Source: Nephrocerus scutellatus (taxonomy: Eukaryota; Arthropoda; Insecta; Diptera; Pipunculidae). Taken from it: DNA of 64,000 nucleotides. The notes beneath the pieces were generated by a model. The model saw only the letters and a program-made list of their open reading frames with translations, did not search any database and was not told the DNA's origin. Below are positions 20,888 to 32,084 of the stretch, piece by piece; position 1 is the first letter of the stretch; every line of letters begins with the position of its first letter. The translations under genes and the position numbers were made by a program. The stretch lies in contig OX352762.1 of the NCBI GenBank assembly GCA_947095585.1, positions 44,566,018 to 44,630,017 on the forward strand. The letters run 5' to 3'.

Positions 20888-22383
20888 TGTGAGGAACAAA
20901 TTCGTCTAGGCGTGGGACGAATTTCTCCCACACAAAAATTACTACATTAGAAATATTTCATTAAATAAAATGCCGACGGCACCTCAATTGCAGCAAAATA
21001 CACTAAACAGGTCAAGTGGTCGCTGTAATCATCAACTGGAGAATGGTTCTTGATAAGAATCTCAAACTGATCTGGCAAAAGAAAAGGGGATTATGCAAGA
21101 CGATCACTGATGATGTGCCAAGCAGTGACATTAAATGACAAAAACTGTACACACCGCGTAGCCACTCCCATTGCGGCGAAATGAAAACAAGCAAAGTGCA
21201 TTGTGAGAAGAGTGGGGAAATAGGAGTGACAAGAGATCAACCAACACAGCATAAAGTATAATCAACGACTAGTGAAAGGGGGAAAGAGGAAATATGCAGT
21301 ACATTAAAAACACAAGAGGACTAACTGGGCCGACGAACCAGCTGACCAGTTCAACGACCTACGCACCGTTCGTCAACATTATGTAAAGTAATGCAACCAT
21401 AACAACAACAACAACACGAGATGTTTCGCTGCCGACGCACAAGAAGATAACAAACAACAACAAAGAATTTTGTGCACGCAATCGAACAGCTGAAATTGCA
21501 AACAGCGATTACAACAACATCAACATGGCGAAACAATAGAAATATAATGAACAACAACAACCAGGAAAACCGGCCATACCAAGATTTTTGAATAGCAACA
21601 GCGGTCATAACGGTTTTAGCAGTTTTAACCCGATTCGGCCACTATAAAAGGAGGCAGAAATTCTGCAAATGGTCTCTTCCTTTTTGAATTCTGACCAGTT
21701 CAGCAGCATATCAACAAGCGAAGTATCCTTGCCATTTGCTCAGAACTAGACATAGACACTCTGTTACAGTGCACGAGCGAAGCATCTTCGTCACTGTTCA
21801 GAAGACTGGACTGGGACTATTCTGTCACAGTGCACAAGTGGAGTACCTTTGTCACTGCTCAGGAACACTGGACATAGACACTCTGTTACAATGCACGAGC
21901 GAAGCATCTTCGTCACTGCTCAGAAGACTGGACTGGGACTATTCTGTCACAGTGCACAAGCGGAGTACCTTTGTCACTGCTCAGGAACACTGGACATAGA
22001 CATTCTGTTACAGTGCACAAGCGTAGTATCATTGCCATTTCTCAGAACTAGACTTAGACTTTCTGCCATAGTAAACAAGCGAAGTTCCCTTGTCACTGTG
22101 CTACGAAGACAGCACAGCCAACAGAACCACAACTTGAAAATTAGAATTAAGCCATTGAAATAACCACTAACCCATTATAAATGATTTTAAAGAATCATAA
22201 CTTAAGAATTAGAACTAAGTCACTGAAATAACCATAAATTTATTATAACTTCTTTAAGGAAACAATAAACACCAAATCCTGAGTTCCTAAATTAAATAAA
22301 AATCTTTTATTGTAACGACCCTTTTGAACAAAGAACCCTGATCACGCTGAGGATACCCCGGCTGGGAAAATACCGTCGTTAGA
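20888..22383 (+). repeat. Right LTR of element C (complete)
   Basis: About 1496 bp. It contains a CAA-rich stretch, a TATA box, and six to seven imperfect tandem units of about 59 bp (21718-22110; core GTCACTGCTCAG...ACTGG). Units alternate in two types, and one dimer is present here but not in the left LTR. The end sequence GTTAGA is not the usual CA, so the right border may be off by a few bases. Confidence 0.8.
21643..21650 (+). promoter_or_regulatory. TATA box in right LTR of C
   Basis: TATAAAAG at the same offset as in the left LTR. It could drive transcription rightward into A2. Confidence 0.65.
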
Positions 22384-23268
22384 ATATCCGCATCAGTCAC
22401 ACACCAGAGACATGATATCTTCATATCAGCCTGTGGCCAACGATGTAACATATCCGCACCAGTCACACCCCAGAAATATGACGTCTTCAGATCAACACGT
22501 GGCCAACTATGTAACACAATCATACTCGTCACTCACCAGAAATGTCACATCTTCATATCAACCAGTGGCCAACGATGTAACACAATCATACCCGTCACAC
22601 ACCAGCAATGTCACCCACCAGATTTCTAACAGAAATACAAAATATCCACACCAGTCACACACCAGTAGCGTAACACCGACCAGCGCATATGAGCGGAAGA
22701 CCCACTGCTGGGCATGCAGCCAACCTGGACACCTGCGGAAACATTGGCAACAACCACGCCAACTGCTAATGCTGCGGCACACAGGGGATACAGAGCCGCC
22801 ACTGCCAATGCAGGCCGGGAAACGCCAACGGGCCGTCCAATCTTTTGAGGCATTAGCCGCCCCCACTCCGACTGTCCTCAGCCACGCCTCATACACACTA
22901 CCCATCAACTTTTATAATCATCAATACGATGCCGTCATCGACACCGGGGCAGGAAGATCATGCATCGGTAAAACCATACAGCAGATCAGTAAAGCGAACC
23001 GTGTACTAGTCCGACCGATAGCCATGACTTTCGCATTGGCCGACAAATCCATCATTACCGCCCGTCAAGCTTACATGACCAAACTAACCTGGGAGGGGCG
23101 CACAATTACACACGAGTTTGTATATATACCAGAACTCATGGACAAATTTCTAATAGGAACCGACTTCCTATCAAAATTTGGATTTACCATCAACTGTGGA
23201 AAAGAGACAATAGCAGCTCGAACCGAACCTGGCAAACCAGTTACTCAAAGTTTCCTGTCCGAAGAATA
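22384..23268 (+). pseudogene. A2 gag tail + protease (after element C)
   Basis: Picks up the gag repeats after C and matches A1 4920-5810: the remaining 66-bp repeats, CWACSQPGHLRKH with the same Trp in place of Cys, and protease VIDTGAGRS and FLIGTDFLSK. It ends FLSEE* at the common RT deletion junction. Confidence 0.82.
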
Positions 23269-24935
23269 ACAACTCAAGAAATTTTTAGCAACCGAAGTAC
23301 CCACGTTCGAAAAATTGAAAGGGCCAACCGACATCACCGACTACGAAATCCGTTACCGAAAGTGATCATCCAACACTGTGGCCGATGTACTGTCCCGACA
23401 CCCAACCGAAAACTCCATCCGATTCTTATTACAAATAACCGAAACCTGCCCATGGTACGATGCCAAGATGCAACCGGTCATCACGAAACCCGAGGAAAAA
23501 CCCAGAATACCAGATCGTAGAGAAAACCCTATACCGACACATATTCACTCCGACCAGCTACACCGAAGCCACCACGACAGCTTAGAAAATTTGCGTCCCC
23601 AAACTACTTTGCCAACAGGTCATGCACGAGAATCACGCAGATGTGACCGCAGGTCATATGGGGATAGCCAAAACCATCACCAGAATCGCGAAAACTTATT
23701 ACTGGCCCGGATTATATCGCGATACCGCGCGATTCGTCCGAAGGTGCCCCACCTGTCTTGAGTACACGATTCCGACCCGAAAACCTGCTGGAGAGATGCA
23801 TGTAACCACCGCCAACCATCCATGGGAAATCGTATGCTACGATTTCATAGGTCCGCTCCCACGATCAGCAAAAGGGAACACAATGATATTAGTCTTTTAC
23901 GATAAATTCTCTAAATGGACAGAATTCTTGGCTCTCCGTGACGCAACCACCCCCGCCCTCATTAAAGGTTTTAAAGAACGCATACTCAGCCGGTACGGCT
24001 GCCCCAAAATATTGATTACCTATAATGGAACGCAGTATCGAAGCAAGCAGTTCCAGAATCTATGAACACAACTGCAGATTAAACAGAGATTTACACCGCC
24101 CTATACCCCACAAGCTAACCCGACCGAACGGATGAACCGTATCATCAACATCATGATCTCGCAATATGTCAAAACAGATCACCGTCGATGGGACGAGTAC
24201 CTATCCGAATTTATGTTAGCCATTAACACCAGTCACAACGAGATAACCGGATACTCCGCCGCCTGTCTAAATTTCGGCCGTAAGCTACGGTTACCAGCCA
24301 CCCCAGATATACCATTAAATAAAGAACCTGACACACCGGAACGTATCACCATGTTGAACGAGATCCTGGTCCTAGTTAAGCACAACCTAGCAAAAGCGTT
24401 TAGCACACAAAAACGCTACTACGACCTCCGTCGACGCCCATGAACGCCAGTAATAGGGGAAATGGTCTATTACCGCCACCGACCACTCTCCTCAGCTACG
24501 CAAAATTTCGCCGCTAAACTAGCACCACGATTCGTTGGACCTTACCGGATCTTCAAAAAGCTGTCACCAGTCATATGTATCCTAGAAGGAGAAAACAAAA
24601 AAACAATAACTGTCCACGTCAAAGATTTAAAACAATTATCAGACACACCGCCAATAGACGAAACTCAAACCGCAGGTATACTCAACACAACTGCCCAACC
24701 AGCACCACCAGTACCAATCGAAATGGCAACAGAGCAGCACGTCACCAAGTTCCTCGGCGACAATCCATCACCAGTAACTCACCGCCGCACCAGGCCACGC
24801 CCCGTATTGGCACCAACACCGAAAATAACCACACCACAACAACAAACCCGAAGCCTCGAGTGGAAGAAACGGCCACCACCCCCTAACCTTGCACGAACTC
24901 CGTCGGCTGTACGAGTTGGCACTCAGCAGCAGTAG
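23269..24935 (+). pseudogene. A2 RNase H tail + integrase (catalytic Asp changed)
   Basis: Starts with the RNase H end VADVLSRHPTENSIRF (no stop here, unlike A1). A one-base A insertion near 23500 shifts the frame. Zinc domain HENHADVTAGH...CPTC lies at 23622-23760, and the first Asp in CYDFIGPLP. The second catalytic residue reads ILITYNGTQY, Tyr instead of Asp (about 24020). The Glu region PTERMNRII is kept. TGA codons at about 24063 and 24441 interrupt it; the latter is TGG in A1. The C-terminal part MVYYRHRPLS...FVGPYRIFKKL is at 24462-24935. Confidence 0.85.
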
Positions 24936-25388
24936 CAATGCAGCCATCCCGCTTCATTGAGGTAAGCCACCAAAAACCACCGCTCGAACCACAAAATGTC
25001 CAAGGACCGCACACCGAACCATCCCACCAACCACCCAAAACCAAACATCCGACGATTTTTCCCTCACTCCCATCAAACCCGAAACACCAACCAATACCTC
25101 AATTCCCCAAACTAGCCTCCCTAACAGTACCACAGCAACCAGCAATGCCAAACCGAACAGAAAGTTGCCATTGATAAAGTTTATCACGCTTGAGAGAAGT
25201 AATCTGTTCAACCCCGACGCCTTTAAGGAGATCTTGGTCCCAACAACCAGAACAAAATTCCGAATACCAGAACCCATCGGAAGGATCTTCGGGCACCAAG
25301 CACCAGACCACACCATTACACTAAAATGCGCAGGAAACACCATGACCATCATCCAGGCCGACATCCACCACCCCAACAATATATAGAT
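24936..25388 (+). other. A2 3' tail frames
   Basis: A Pro/Thr-rich frame 24938-25174 matches the A1 tail without its duplication. A 73-codon frame at 25165-25386 (MPLIKFITLERSNLF...) is extra relative to A1, which breaks off at the same point (9553). I recognise no domain. It may be the true 3' end of the element's last ORF that A1 has lost. Confidence 0.45.
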
Positions 25389-25529
25389 GACATCATATTA
25401 CTATTATTGTTACCTTGTTAAAAAAAAAAATTTCTATCTTACTTGTTACTATTATTATTATACTTGTTACTATTATTATTATACTTATTACTATTATTGT
25501 TACCTTGTTAAAAAAAAATAATAAAAAAA
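25389..25529 (+). repeat. 21-bp AT-rich tandem repeat
   Basis: Repeats of the form ACTTGTTACTATTATTATT (near 25439, 25461 and 25483), between the A2 tail and the G copy. Confidence 0.75.
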
Positions 25530-26402
25530 AAAACAACCCATAAAAATTAAAATTTTTCATCTAAATTCTCTAATCGCAGAAATTGATATGGGAGCCCCTC
25601 GATCCTGGGCCATTTTTTTTTATTGTAGGAGAAAATCATCGAAACAGACATTTGACATCAGATGTTAAAATTGAAAATGCTCAGATCATGTTATTCTGAG
25701 CACTTAGAGCACGCTTATACTCTGAGCAAATAAGAAACACGAACATTTACCTTGAGAACTCTTTGACTGCTCTGAACTAATTTATGAAAACGCGAAATGA
25801 CAGAATATTGCGAAAACTTGTTGTTCTATCTGTAAGTTGATATCGACAACAAAAAACGACATCAATAAAAATAAAATTCAGTAAATAAAAATGTAAGTTG
25901 AATTAAGCATAAAACATTTATGTCTCGTTTCATTTGCTGGGTTCATTTGTGCGTGAGCTAAGATTTCTCTCTCTCTCTACCACCAAAACCATGCAGCGCA
26001 GCCGACTGCGCAGCACACACCGCACACAGTCCATAAAGGGCGACGAATATCTGATGCCAGTATAGATATTTAAACAATGTATAAGGGCCTTGCGGCCGAA
26101 CCCGGGACCCGATCACTACCAAATTTTCGAAAAAGTATTGTTTATTGGGTATACACATGTGTGTAAAATTTGAAGAAAATCGGGTACATTTTTTAAAATT
26201 TTTGTATGCAGCCCGAGGGGCCTCAAAATTCAATAGAAAGTGTTGTCTCCGGAAATACACATGTGTGCCAAATTTCAATAAAATCGGACTGTAGGAATCG
26301 GGTTAAAAATTGATCGCAAGAATCCATGACAAATCCACAAACCCACAAGCCCACAAACCCACAAACACACGGGCAAGTGAAGTTAATATAGAGAATTTAA
26401 AA
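25530..26402 (+). repeat. G-family repeat, complete copy 2
   Basis: Left end AACAACCCATAAAAATT ... TAAATTCTCTAAT (about 25535-25573); right end GTTAATATAGAGAATTTAAA (about 26382-26401). Inside are a unique 480-bp part with a CT run and a GCGCAGCCGACTGCGC hairpin near 25998, then minisatellite units with ACACATGTGT at about 26152 and 26260, and short CCCACAAACCCACAAGC repeats near 26340. The same complete form occurs in reverse at 59877-60720. Confidence 0.85.
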
Positions 26403-26690
26403 AAAAATATATAAAATAAAACAAAACAAAAAAAATTTTATTATGAAAGAAAACAAAAAAATTTTATTAATAAAACAAAAAAAAATATATATATATAAAA
26501 AATAAATACAAAACAAAAAATTTTTTATGAAAGAAAACAAAAATTTTTAATAAAACAAAAAATATATATATAAACACAAAAAAATAACACAAAAAACAAA
26601 AATTGGAAAAAATGAATTATTATCTTTATTCTTGTACTTAAGCTTATTACTAAACAAACAAAAAAATGGGAACAAAAAAAAGAAGAGAAA
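26403..26690. repeat. AT-rich low-complexity tandem block
   Basis: Repeats of ATGAAAGAAAACAAAAATTT and AAAACAAAAAATATATATA with a period near 85 bp. No gene. It is repeated at 29530-29760 as part of the 3-kb duplication. Confidence 0.7.
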
Positions 26691-27019
26691 AAACAACAAA
26701 CAAACACAATTGTTTTATATAAAATTTCTTTTTGTAACTCGTATCGGTGTTGGCACGAGGCAATAAAGGTCTTAGACCATCCAGTAAGAAATAAGAAAAA
26801 ATAGAGTGACTACACCATACGAGAGGATTTTTCTTATATATAAAAATTTTCATAAATACATATAAATAAAGATTTCTGTATTACAATGTATATATCAACA
26901 TTGTAATACAGAAATCTTGCATTAGTTATTAATTAGTTCTTATCTAACCTGTAATACATTTTTTTCCCTACCCTATAAGTGTGTCTTACAATTTTTTGCC
27001 ACCCCGAAGTAAAGGGTAA

Positions 27020-28061
27020 TATAACGAAGTCGAGTAAAATCTACTTCGCCACAAACCATGTGTCTAAAAACACTCACCATACAAAAACACGCAGTCACTC
27101 GATACATAGTGCATAACCAACCAACTTTGTCTATATATCCCATTGCCACCATGCGAGTGTTCTCGGCCGGTATTCATTGGGTGCGAGGTTCAATCCGGCG
27201 GTCGAACCAATTAAATTATTTTTTTCGAGGAAAAGGTTTGCCACCCGATTAATAGTAGAAATTTAATAATGAACAAACAATACTTATAATAAAATAATTA
27301 AAAAACATTAGTAAGAATTCTCATATATATCAATATAGGAAAAATCTACTATTTTTCCAAAAGGGTGGCAATAAAATTCCTAGAAAATACAACTAATTAG
27401 ACACACTTATAGGCTAAGATAACACAACAAAATCCGAGTAGAACATATGCGGTAGGCGGTAATATCTACTGCGGTAAGGCAGCGAAATCTACTCGAGGGG
27501 ACGAATACGTTGTAATATACAACCAATTCTCCTACAAGGAAAGCTCCTCGCTGACCTTTGTTCTTTACGAACAGATTTTTAAAAAAACAATAACAATTGA
27601 GTGCTTGAGCTACCACACTCATCTTATTGTTATAACTGATATAGCCGGATACCGGTGTCGCCGCACTCGGTATTCTTGCCATATTAGTGCTAATATAGCA
27701 AAATAACGGCGTCGACGCACCCGGTATTTTTGCCATACTACTCCAATATAACAAATTATCGGCGTCGCCGCACCCGAGACCTTGTCATATTGTACAGCGC
27801 CGTTCACCCGAACACTGCTCCTGTGCTCCATGTTTATGGAAGCAATGAAAAAGCAGAAGTCGCCCATCAACCCCTTTCGCAGTCTATGCAGATGACGTCG
27901 TCGACGGACCCGGTATCGGCCTATAAAGCAACCAAAAAAACACCGCTGGTTTCCCCGCAATTAATGCGCACAAACCAGAATATTATAAGTAGTGTTATAA
28001 GTATCATATCATTAAGTAAGAACCGAATATTATAAGAAATAAAAGAAAACTTATTATAATG
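27020..28061 (+). repeat. 3' LTR of A2, 3' end truncated
   Basis: Starts TATAACG where other copies have TGTAACG. It includes the GC-rich GGCGTCG islands (27650-27770). It breaks at ACTTATTATAA, about 100 bp before the LTR end, where unrelated DNA begins. Confidence 0.85.
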
Positions 28062-28224
28062 AACACCGAAACGAATAAATCTTTTAATTTGTAACGAAGA
28101 GTAAAGACTGTTACAAGTTAAGATAGTAAAGCGAGCTTCTCAGCTCGTCATATGGATAGTTCTAATCCATTTTAAGCACTGAATTATCTTAAAAGCCCAA
28201 TTGTAACCATTTAATGCAAAAAAT
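28062..28224. other. Unassigned spacer between LTR and jockey fragment
   Basis: Contains GAGCTTCTCAGCTC, a small hairpin, near 28132. No gene seen. Duplicated at 31108-31270. Confidence 0.4.
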
Positions 28225-28690
28225 TAGTAACAACTCTGGGGATGTACTAAGCAAACAAACGCCAAAATGATACAGACGTTTCAAAACAAGGTTCTTCGAA
28301 GCATCGTAAATGCTCCGTGGTACACCAGAAATGAAGACCTTCACAGGGGCTTATAGATGGAATACATCAAAGATGAAATAAAAAAGCATGCCGCTAAACA
28401 CGAAATAAGGCTCCAGGAACACGGAAACCCCTATATTCGCCATATGATAGATAACCCTGTCGTTGAAAGAAGACTCCAAAGAACGAGGCCACTTGACCTA
28501 GTAAACATACCAAATTAAAATTAGTATTTTAAATAGGTTTAATTAATTATGGGACTAACCATTGGGTTTCACCCCAACAATTGTATAATTAGAATTGTAT
28601 ACAGAAATGTAAATTTGTAAAAATTTGAAAGATAAATTGCTAGATGAGCACAGTCTCAGTTGTAATTAAAAATGGAAAAAAAAAATTTTT
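28225..28690 (+). pseudogene. Jockey-clade non-LTR retrotransposon, 3' fragment (copy 1)
   Basis: From about 28234 the frame reads QLWGCTKQTNAKMIQTFQNK, VLRSIVNAPWYTRNEDLHRG, a stop, then MEYIKDEIKKHAAKHEIRLQ and VVERRLQRTRPLDLVNIPN. This is the conserved C-terminal end of the jockey-clade RT protein, downstream of the polymerase core. It is 5'-truncated as usual for such elements and followed by about 170 bp of 3' UTR and an A-rich end near 28690. Confidence 0.85.
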
Positions 28691-29019
28691 CTTATTTTTT
28701 TGGGAAATTTTTTATTTCTTAAAAAAATTTTTTTTTTTAAATTTCCGAAAATTCTTATAAATTTTTTTTTAAAACAAGTTTATTATTGTTTTTACACGCG
28801 CCACACTCGTGACACGTGTCACAATTGTTTTAAAACTAGTCCCGATAAATTCTGACTGGTAGAAGCCGAGATATACGAGTTCCTACCAAAAACTCTCATT
28901 TCAGGGAAAGGTGGTTAAAAAGGACCTAAAAAAACGAGAAAATGGTACTTATGGTATGAGTATTTTGTACTAAGACACTTACAAAATTTTGGCTCTCTTG
29001 ATCGTATGGAAGGTGGCTA
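28691..29019. other. AT-rich spacer, no gene
   Basis: Long A and T runs, then a stretch with CACGCGCCACACTCGTGACA near 28797. No feature recognised. Duplicated at 31736-32084. Confidence 0.4.
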
Positions 29020-29529
29020 AAAAAACAACCCATAAAAAATAAAATTTTTAATTTAAATTCTCTAATAGGAGATGTATGTGTTTAAAATTTGAAAAAATCT
29101 AGCTAATTTTTAAAAAATTTATATGGGAACCCCTCGGGCCTTAGAGTTCACTCCAAAAACCATACTAAAAATTATGTCGATCGGAGATACACTTGCGTAC
29201 AAAATTTATAGAATATAGGGTTAATTTTTAAAAATACACATGTGTGCAAAATTTCAATAAAATCGGGCTTTGGGAAGTGGGTTAAAAATTGATCGCAAGA
29301 TTCCACGACAGAAGACCGACGATCGAAAGACGTCCGACATCCGTGCCACGGGCAAGTGAAGTTAATATAGAGAATTTAAAAATTACATGGGCACCCCTCG
29401 GGCACCGAGCCCGATCACTCCAAAAATTTTACAAAAAATTTTGTCCATCGGAGATACACATGTGTATTAATCATCATTTGAAGAAAATCGGGTTAATTTT
29501 TTCAAAAATTTTTATGGGGTCCCACGACT
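29020..29529 (+). repeat. G-family repeat pieces (duplication copy 1)
   Basis: A short G copy from AACAACCCATAAAAAATAAAA (29026) to TTAATATAGAGAATTTAAAA (about 29382), followed directly by the inner units of another G copy, cut at 29529 by the duplication junction. Confidence 0.8.
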
Positions 29530-30069
29530 TTATTATGAAAGAAAACAAAGAAATTTTATTAATAAAACAAAAAAATATATATATATAAAAAATAAATACA
29601 AAACAAAAAATTTTTTATGAAAGAAAACAAAAATTTTTAATAAAACAAAAAATATATATATAAACACAAAAAACAAAAATTGGAAAAAATGAATTATTAT
29701 CTTTATTCTTATACTTAAGCTTATTACTAAACAAACAAAAAAATGGGAACAAAAAAAAAAGAAGAGAAAAAACAACAAACAAACACAATTGTTTTATATA
29801 AAATTTCTTTTTGTAACTCGTATCGGTGTTGGCACGAGGCAATAAAGGTCTTAGACCATCCAGTAAGAAATAAGAAAAAATAGAGTGACTACACCATACG
29901 AGAATATTTTTCTTATATATAAAAATTTTCATAAATACCTGATATATACATTGTAATACAGAAATCTTGCATTAGTTATTAATTAGTTCTTATCTAACCT
30001 GTAATACATTTTTTTCCCTACCCTATAAGTGTGTCTTACAATTTTTTGCCACCCCGAAGTAAGGGGTAA

Positions 30070-31107
30070 TATAACGAAGTCGAGTAAAATCTACTTCGCC
30101 ACAAACTATGTGTCTAAAAACACCATACAAAAACACGCAGTCACTCGATACATAGTGCATAACCAACCAACTTTGTCTATATATCCCATTGCCACCATGC
30201 GAGTGTTCTCGGCCGGTATTCATTGGGTGCGAGGTTCAATCCGGCGGTCGAACCAATTAAATTATTTTTTTCTAGGAAATGGTTTGCCACCCGATTAATA
30301 GTAGAAATTTAATAATGAACAAACAATACTTATAATAAAATAATTATAAAACATTAGTAAGAATTCTCATATATATCAATATAGGAAAAATCTACTATTT
30401 TTCCAAAAGGGTGGCAATAAAATTCCTAGAAAATACAACTAATTAGACACACTTATAGGCTAAGATAACACAACAAAATCCGAGTAGAACATATGCGGTA
30501 GGCGGTAATATCTACTGCGGTAAGACAGCGAAATCTACTCGAGGGGACGAATACGTTGTAATATACAACCAATTCTCCTACAAGAAAAGCTCCTCGCTGA
30601 CCTTTGTTCTTTACGAACAGATTTTTAAAAAAACAATAACAATTGAGTGCTTGAGCTATCACACTCATCTTATTGTTATAACTGATATAGCCGGATACCG
30701 GTGTCGCCGCACTCGGTATTCTTGCCATATTAGTGCTAATATAGCAAAATAACGGCGTCGACGCACCCGGTATTTTTGCCATACTACTCCAATATAACAA
30801 ATTATCGGCGTCGCCGCACCCGAGACCTTGTCATATTGTACAGCGCCGTTCACCCGAACACTGCTCCTGTGCTCCATGTTTATGGAAGCAATGAAAAAGC
30901 AGAAGTCGCCCATCAACCCCTTTCGCAGTCTATGCAGATAACGTCGTCGACGGACCCGGTATCGGCCTATAAAGCAACCAAAAAAACACCGCTGGTTTCC
31001 CCGCAATTAATGCGCACAAACCAGAATATTATAAGTAGTGTTATAAGTATCATATCATTAAGTAAGAACCGAATATTATAAGAAATAAAAGAAAACTTAT
31101 TATAATG
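30070..31107 (+). repeat. Truncated A LTR (duplication copy 2)
   Basis: Duplicate of 27020-28061, with a 4-bp deletion near 30121 and the same TATAACG start and truncated end. Confidence 0.85.
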
Positions 31108-31270
31108 AACACCGAAACGAATAAATCTTTTAATTTGTAACGAAGAGTAAAGACTGTTACAAGTTAAGATAGTAAAGCGAGCTTCTCAGCTCGTCATATG
31201 GATAGTTCTAATCCAGTCTAAGCACTGAATTATCTTAAAAGCCCAATTGTAACCATTTAATGCAAAAAAT

Positions 31271-31735
31271 TAGTAACAACTCTGGGGATGTACTAAGCAA
31301 ACAAACGCCAAAATGATACAGACGTTTCAAAACAAGGTTCTTCGAAGCATCGTAAATGCTCCGTGGTACACCAGAAATGAAGACCTTCACAGGGGCTTAT
31401 AGATGGAATACATCAAAGATGAAATAAAAAAGCATGCCGCTAAACACGAAATAAGGCTCCAGGAACACGGAAACCCCTATATTCGCCATATGATAGATAA
31501 CCCTGTCGTTGAAAGAAGACTCCAAAGAACGAGGCCACTTGACCTAGTAAACATACCAAATTAAAATTAGTATTTTAAATAGGTTTAATTAATTATGGGA
31601 CTAACCATTGGGTTTCACCCCAACAATTGTATAATTAGAATTGCATACAGAAATGTAAATTTGTAAAAATTTGAAAGATAAATTGCTAGATGAGCACAGT
31701 CTCAGTTGTAATTAAAAATGGAAAATTTTTTTTTT
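31271..31735 (+). pseudogene. Jockey-clade 3' fragment (copy 2)
   Basis: Duplicate of 28225-28690 with the same truncation point and the same TAG after DLHRGL. The identity of the stop shows it arose by DNA duplication and not by a second insertion. Confidence 0.85.
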
Positions 31736-32084
31736 CTTATTTTTTTGGGAAATTTTTTATTTTTTTGGGAAATTTTTTATTTCTTAAAATTTTTTTTTTT
31801 TTTAAATTTCCGAAAATTCTTATAAATTTTTTTTTAAAACAAGTTTATTATTGTTTTTACACGCGCCACACTCGTGACACGTGTCGCAATTGTTTTAAAA
31901 CTAGTCCCGATAAGTTCTGACTGGTAGAAGCCGAGATATACGAGTTCCTACCAAAAACTCTCATTTCAGGGAAAGGTGGTTAAAAAGGACCTAAAAAAAC
32001 GAGAAAATGGTACTTATGGTATGAGTATTTTGTACTAAGACACTTACAAAATTTTGGCTCTCTTGATCGTATGGAAGGTGGCTA

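Larger units (their letters stand above)
17892..22383 (+). mobile_element. Element C: LTR element with gag-protease only
   Basis: Two matching LTRs (17892 and 20888, both TGTGAGGAAC) bound a single long gag-protease frame. There is no RT, RNase H or integrase. The target in A2 is GTAATATATCCGC, and ATAT is repeated on both sides, consistent with a 4-bp target duplication as in gypsy-type elements. The left LTR has lost its 3' end and the leader with the primer site. It must use enzymes from a relative. Its Gag is related to that of A, its host. Confidence 0.85.
16492..27019 (+). mobile_element. Element A2 (second RT-less A copy, carrying nested insertions)
   Basis: Follows directly on the shared LTR. 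It keeps the leader (16492-16807) and the gag start that A1 has lost. It is interrupted by element C (17892-22383) and by a G copy with flanking AT-rich DNA (about 25390-26690). After C the reading resumes exactly where it broke (AATGTAATATAT ... ATATCCGCATCAG). The 3' non-coding end at about 26691-27019 matches A1 9560-9873. It lacks RT, as A1 does. No clear primer binding site of the usual TGG type was found after the LTR. Confidence 0.85.
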
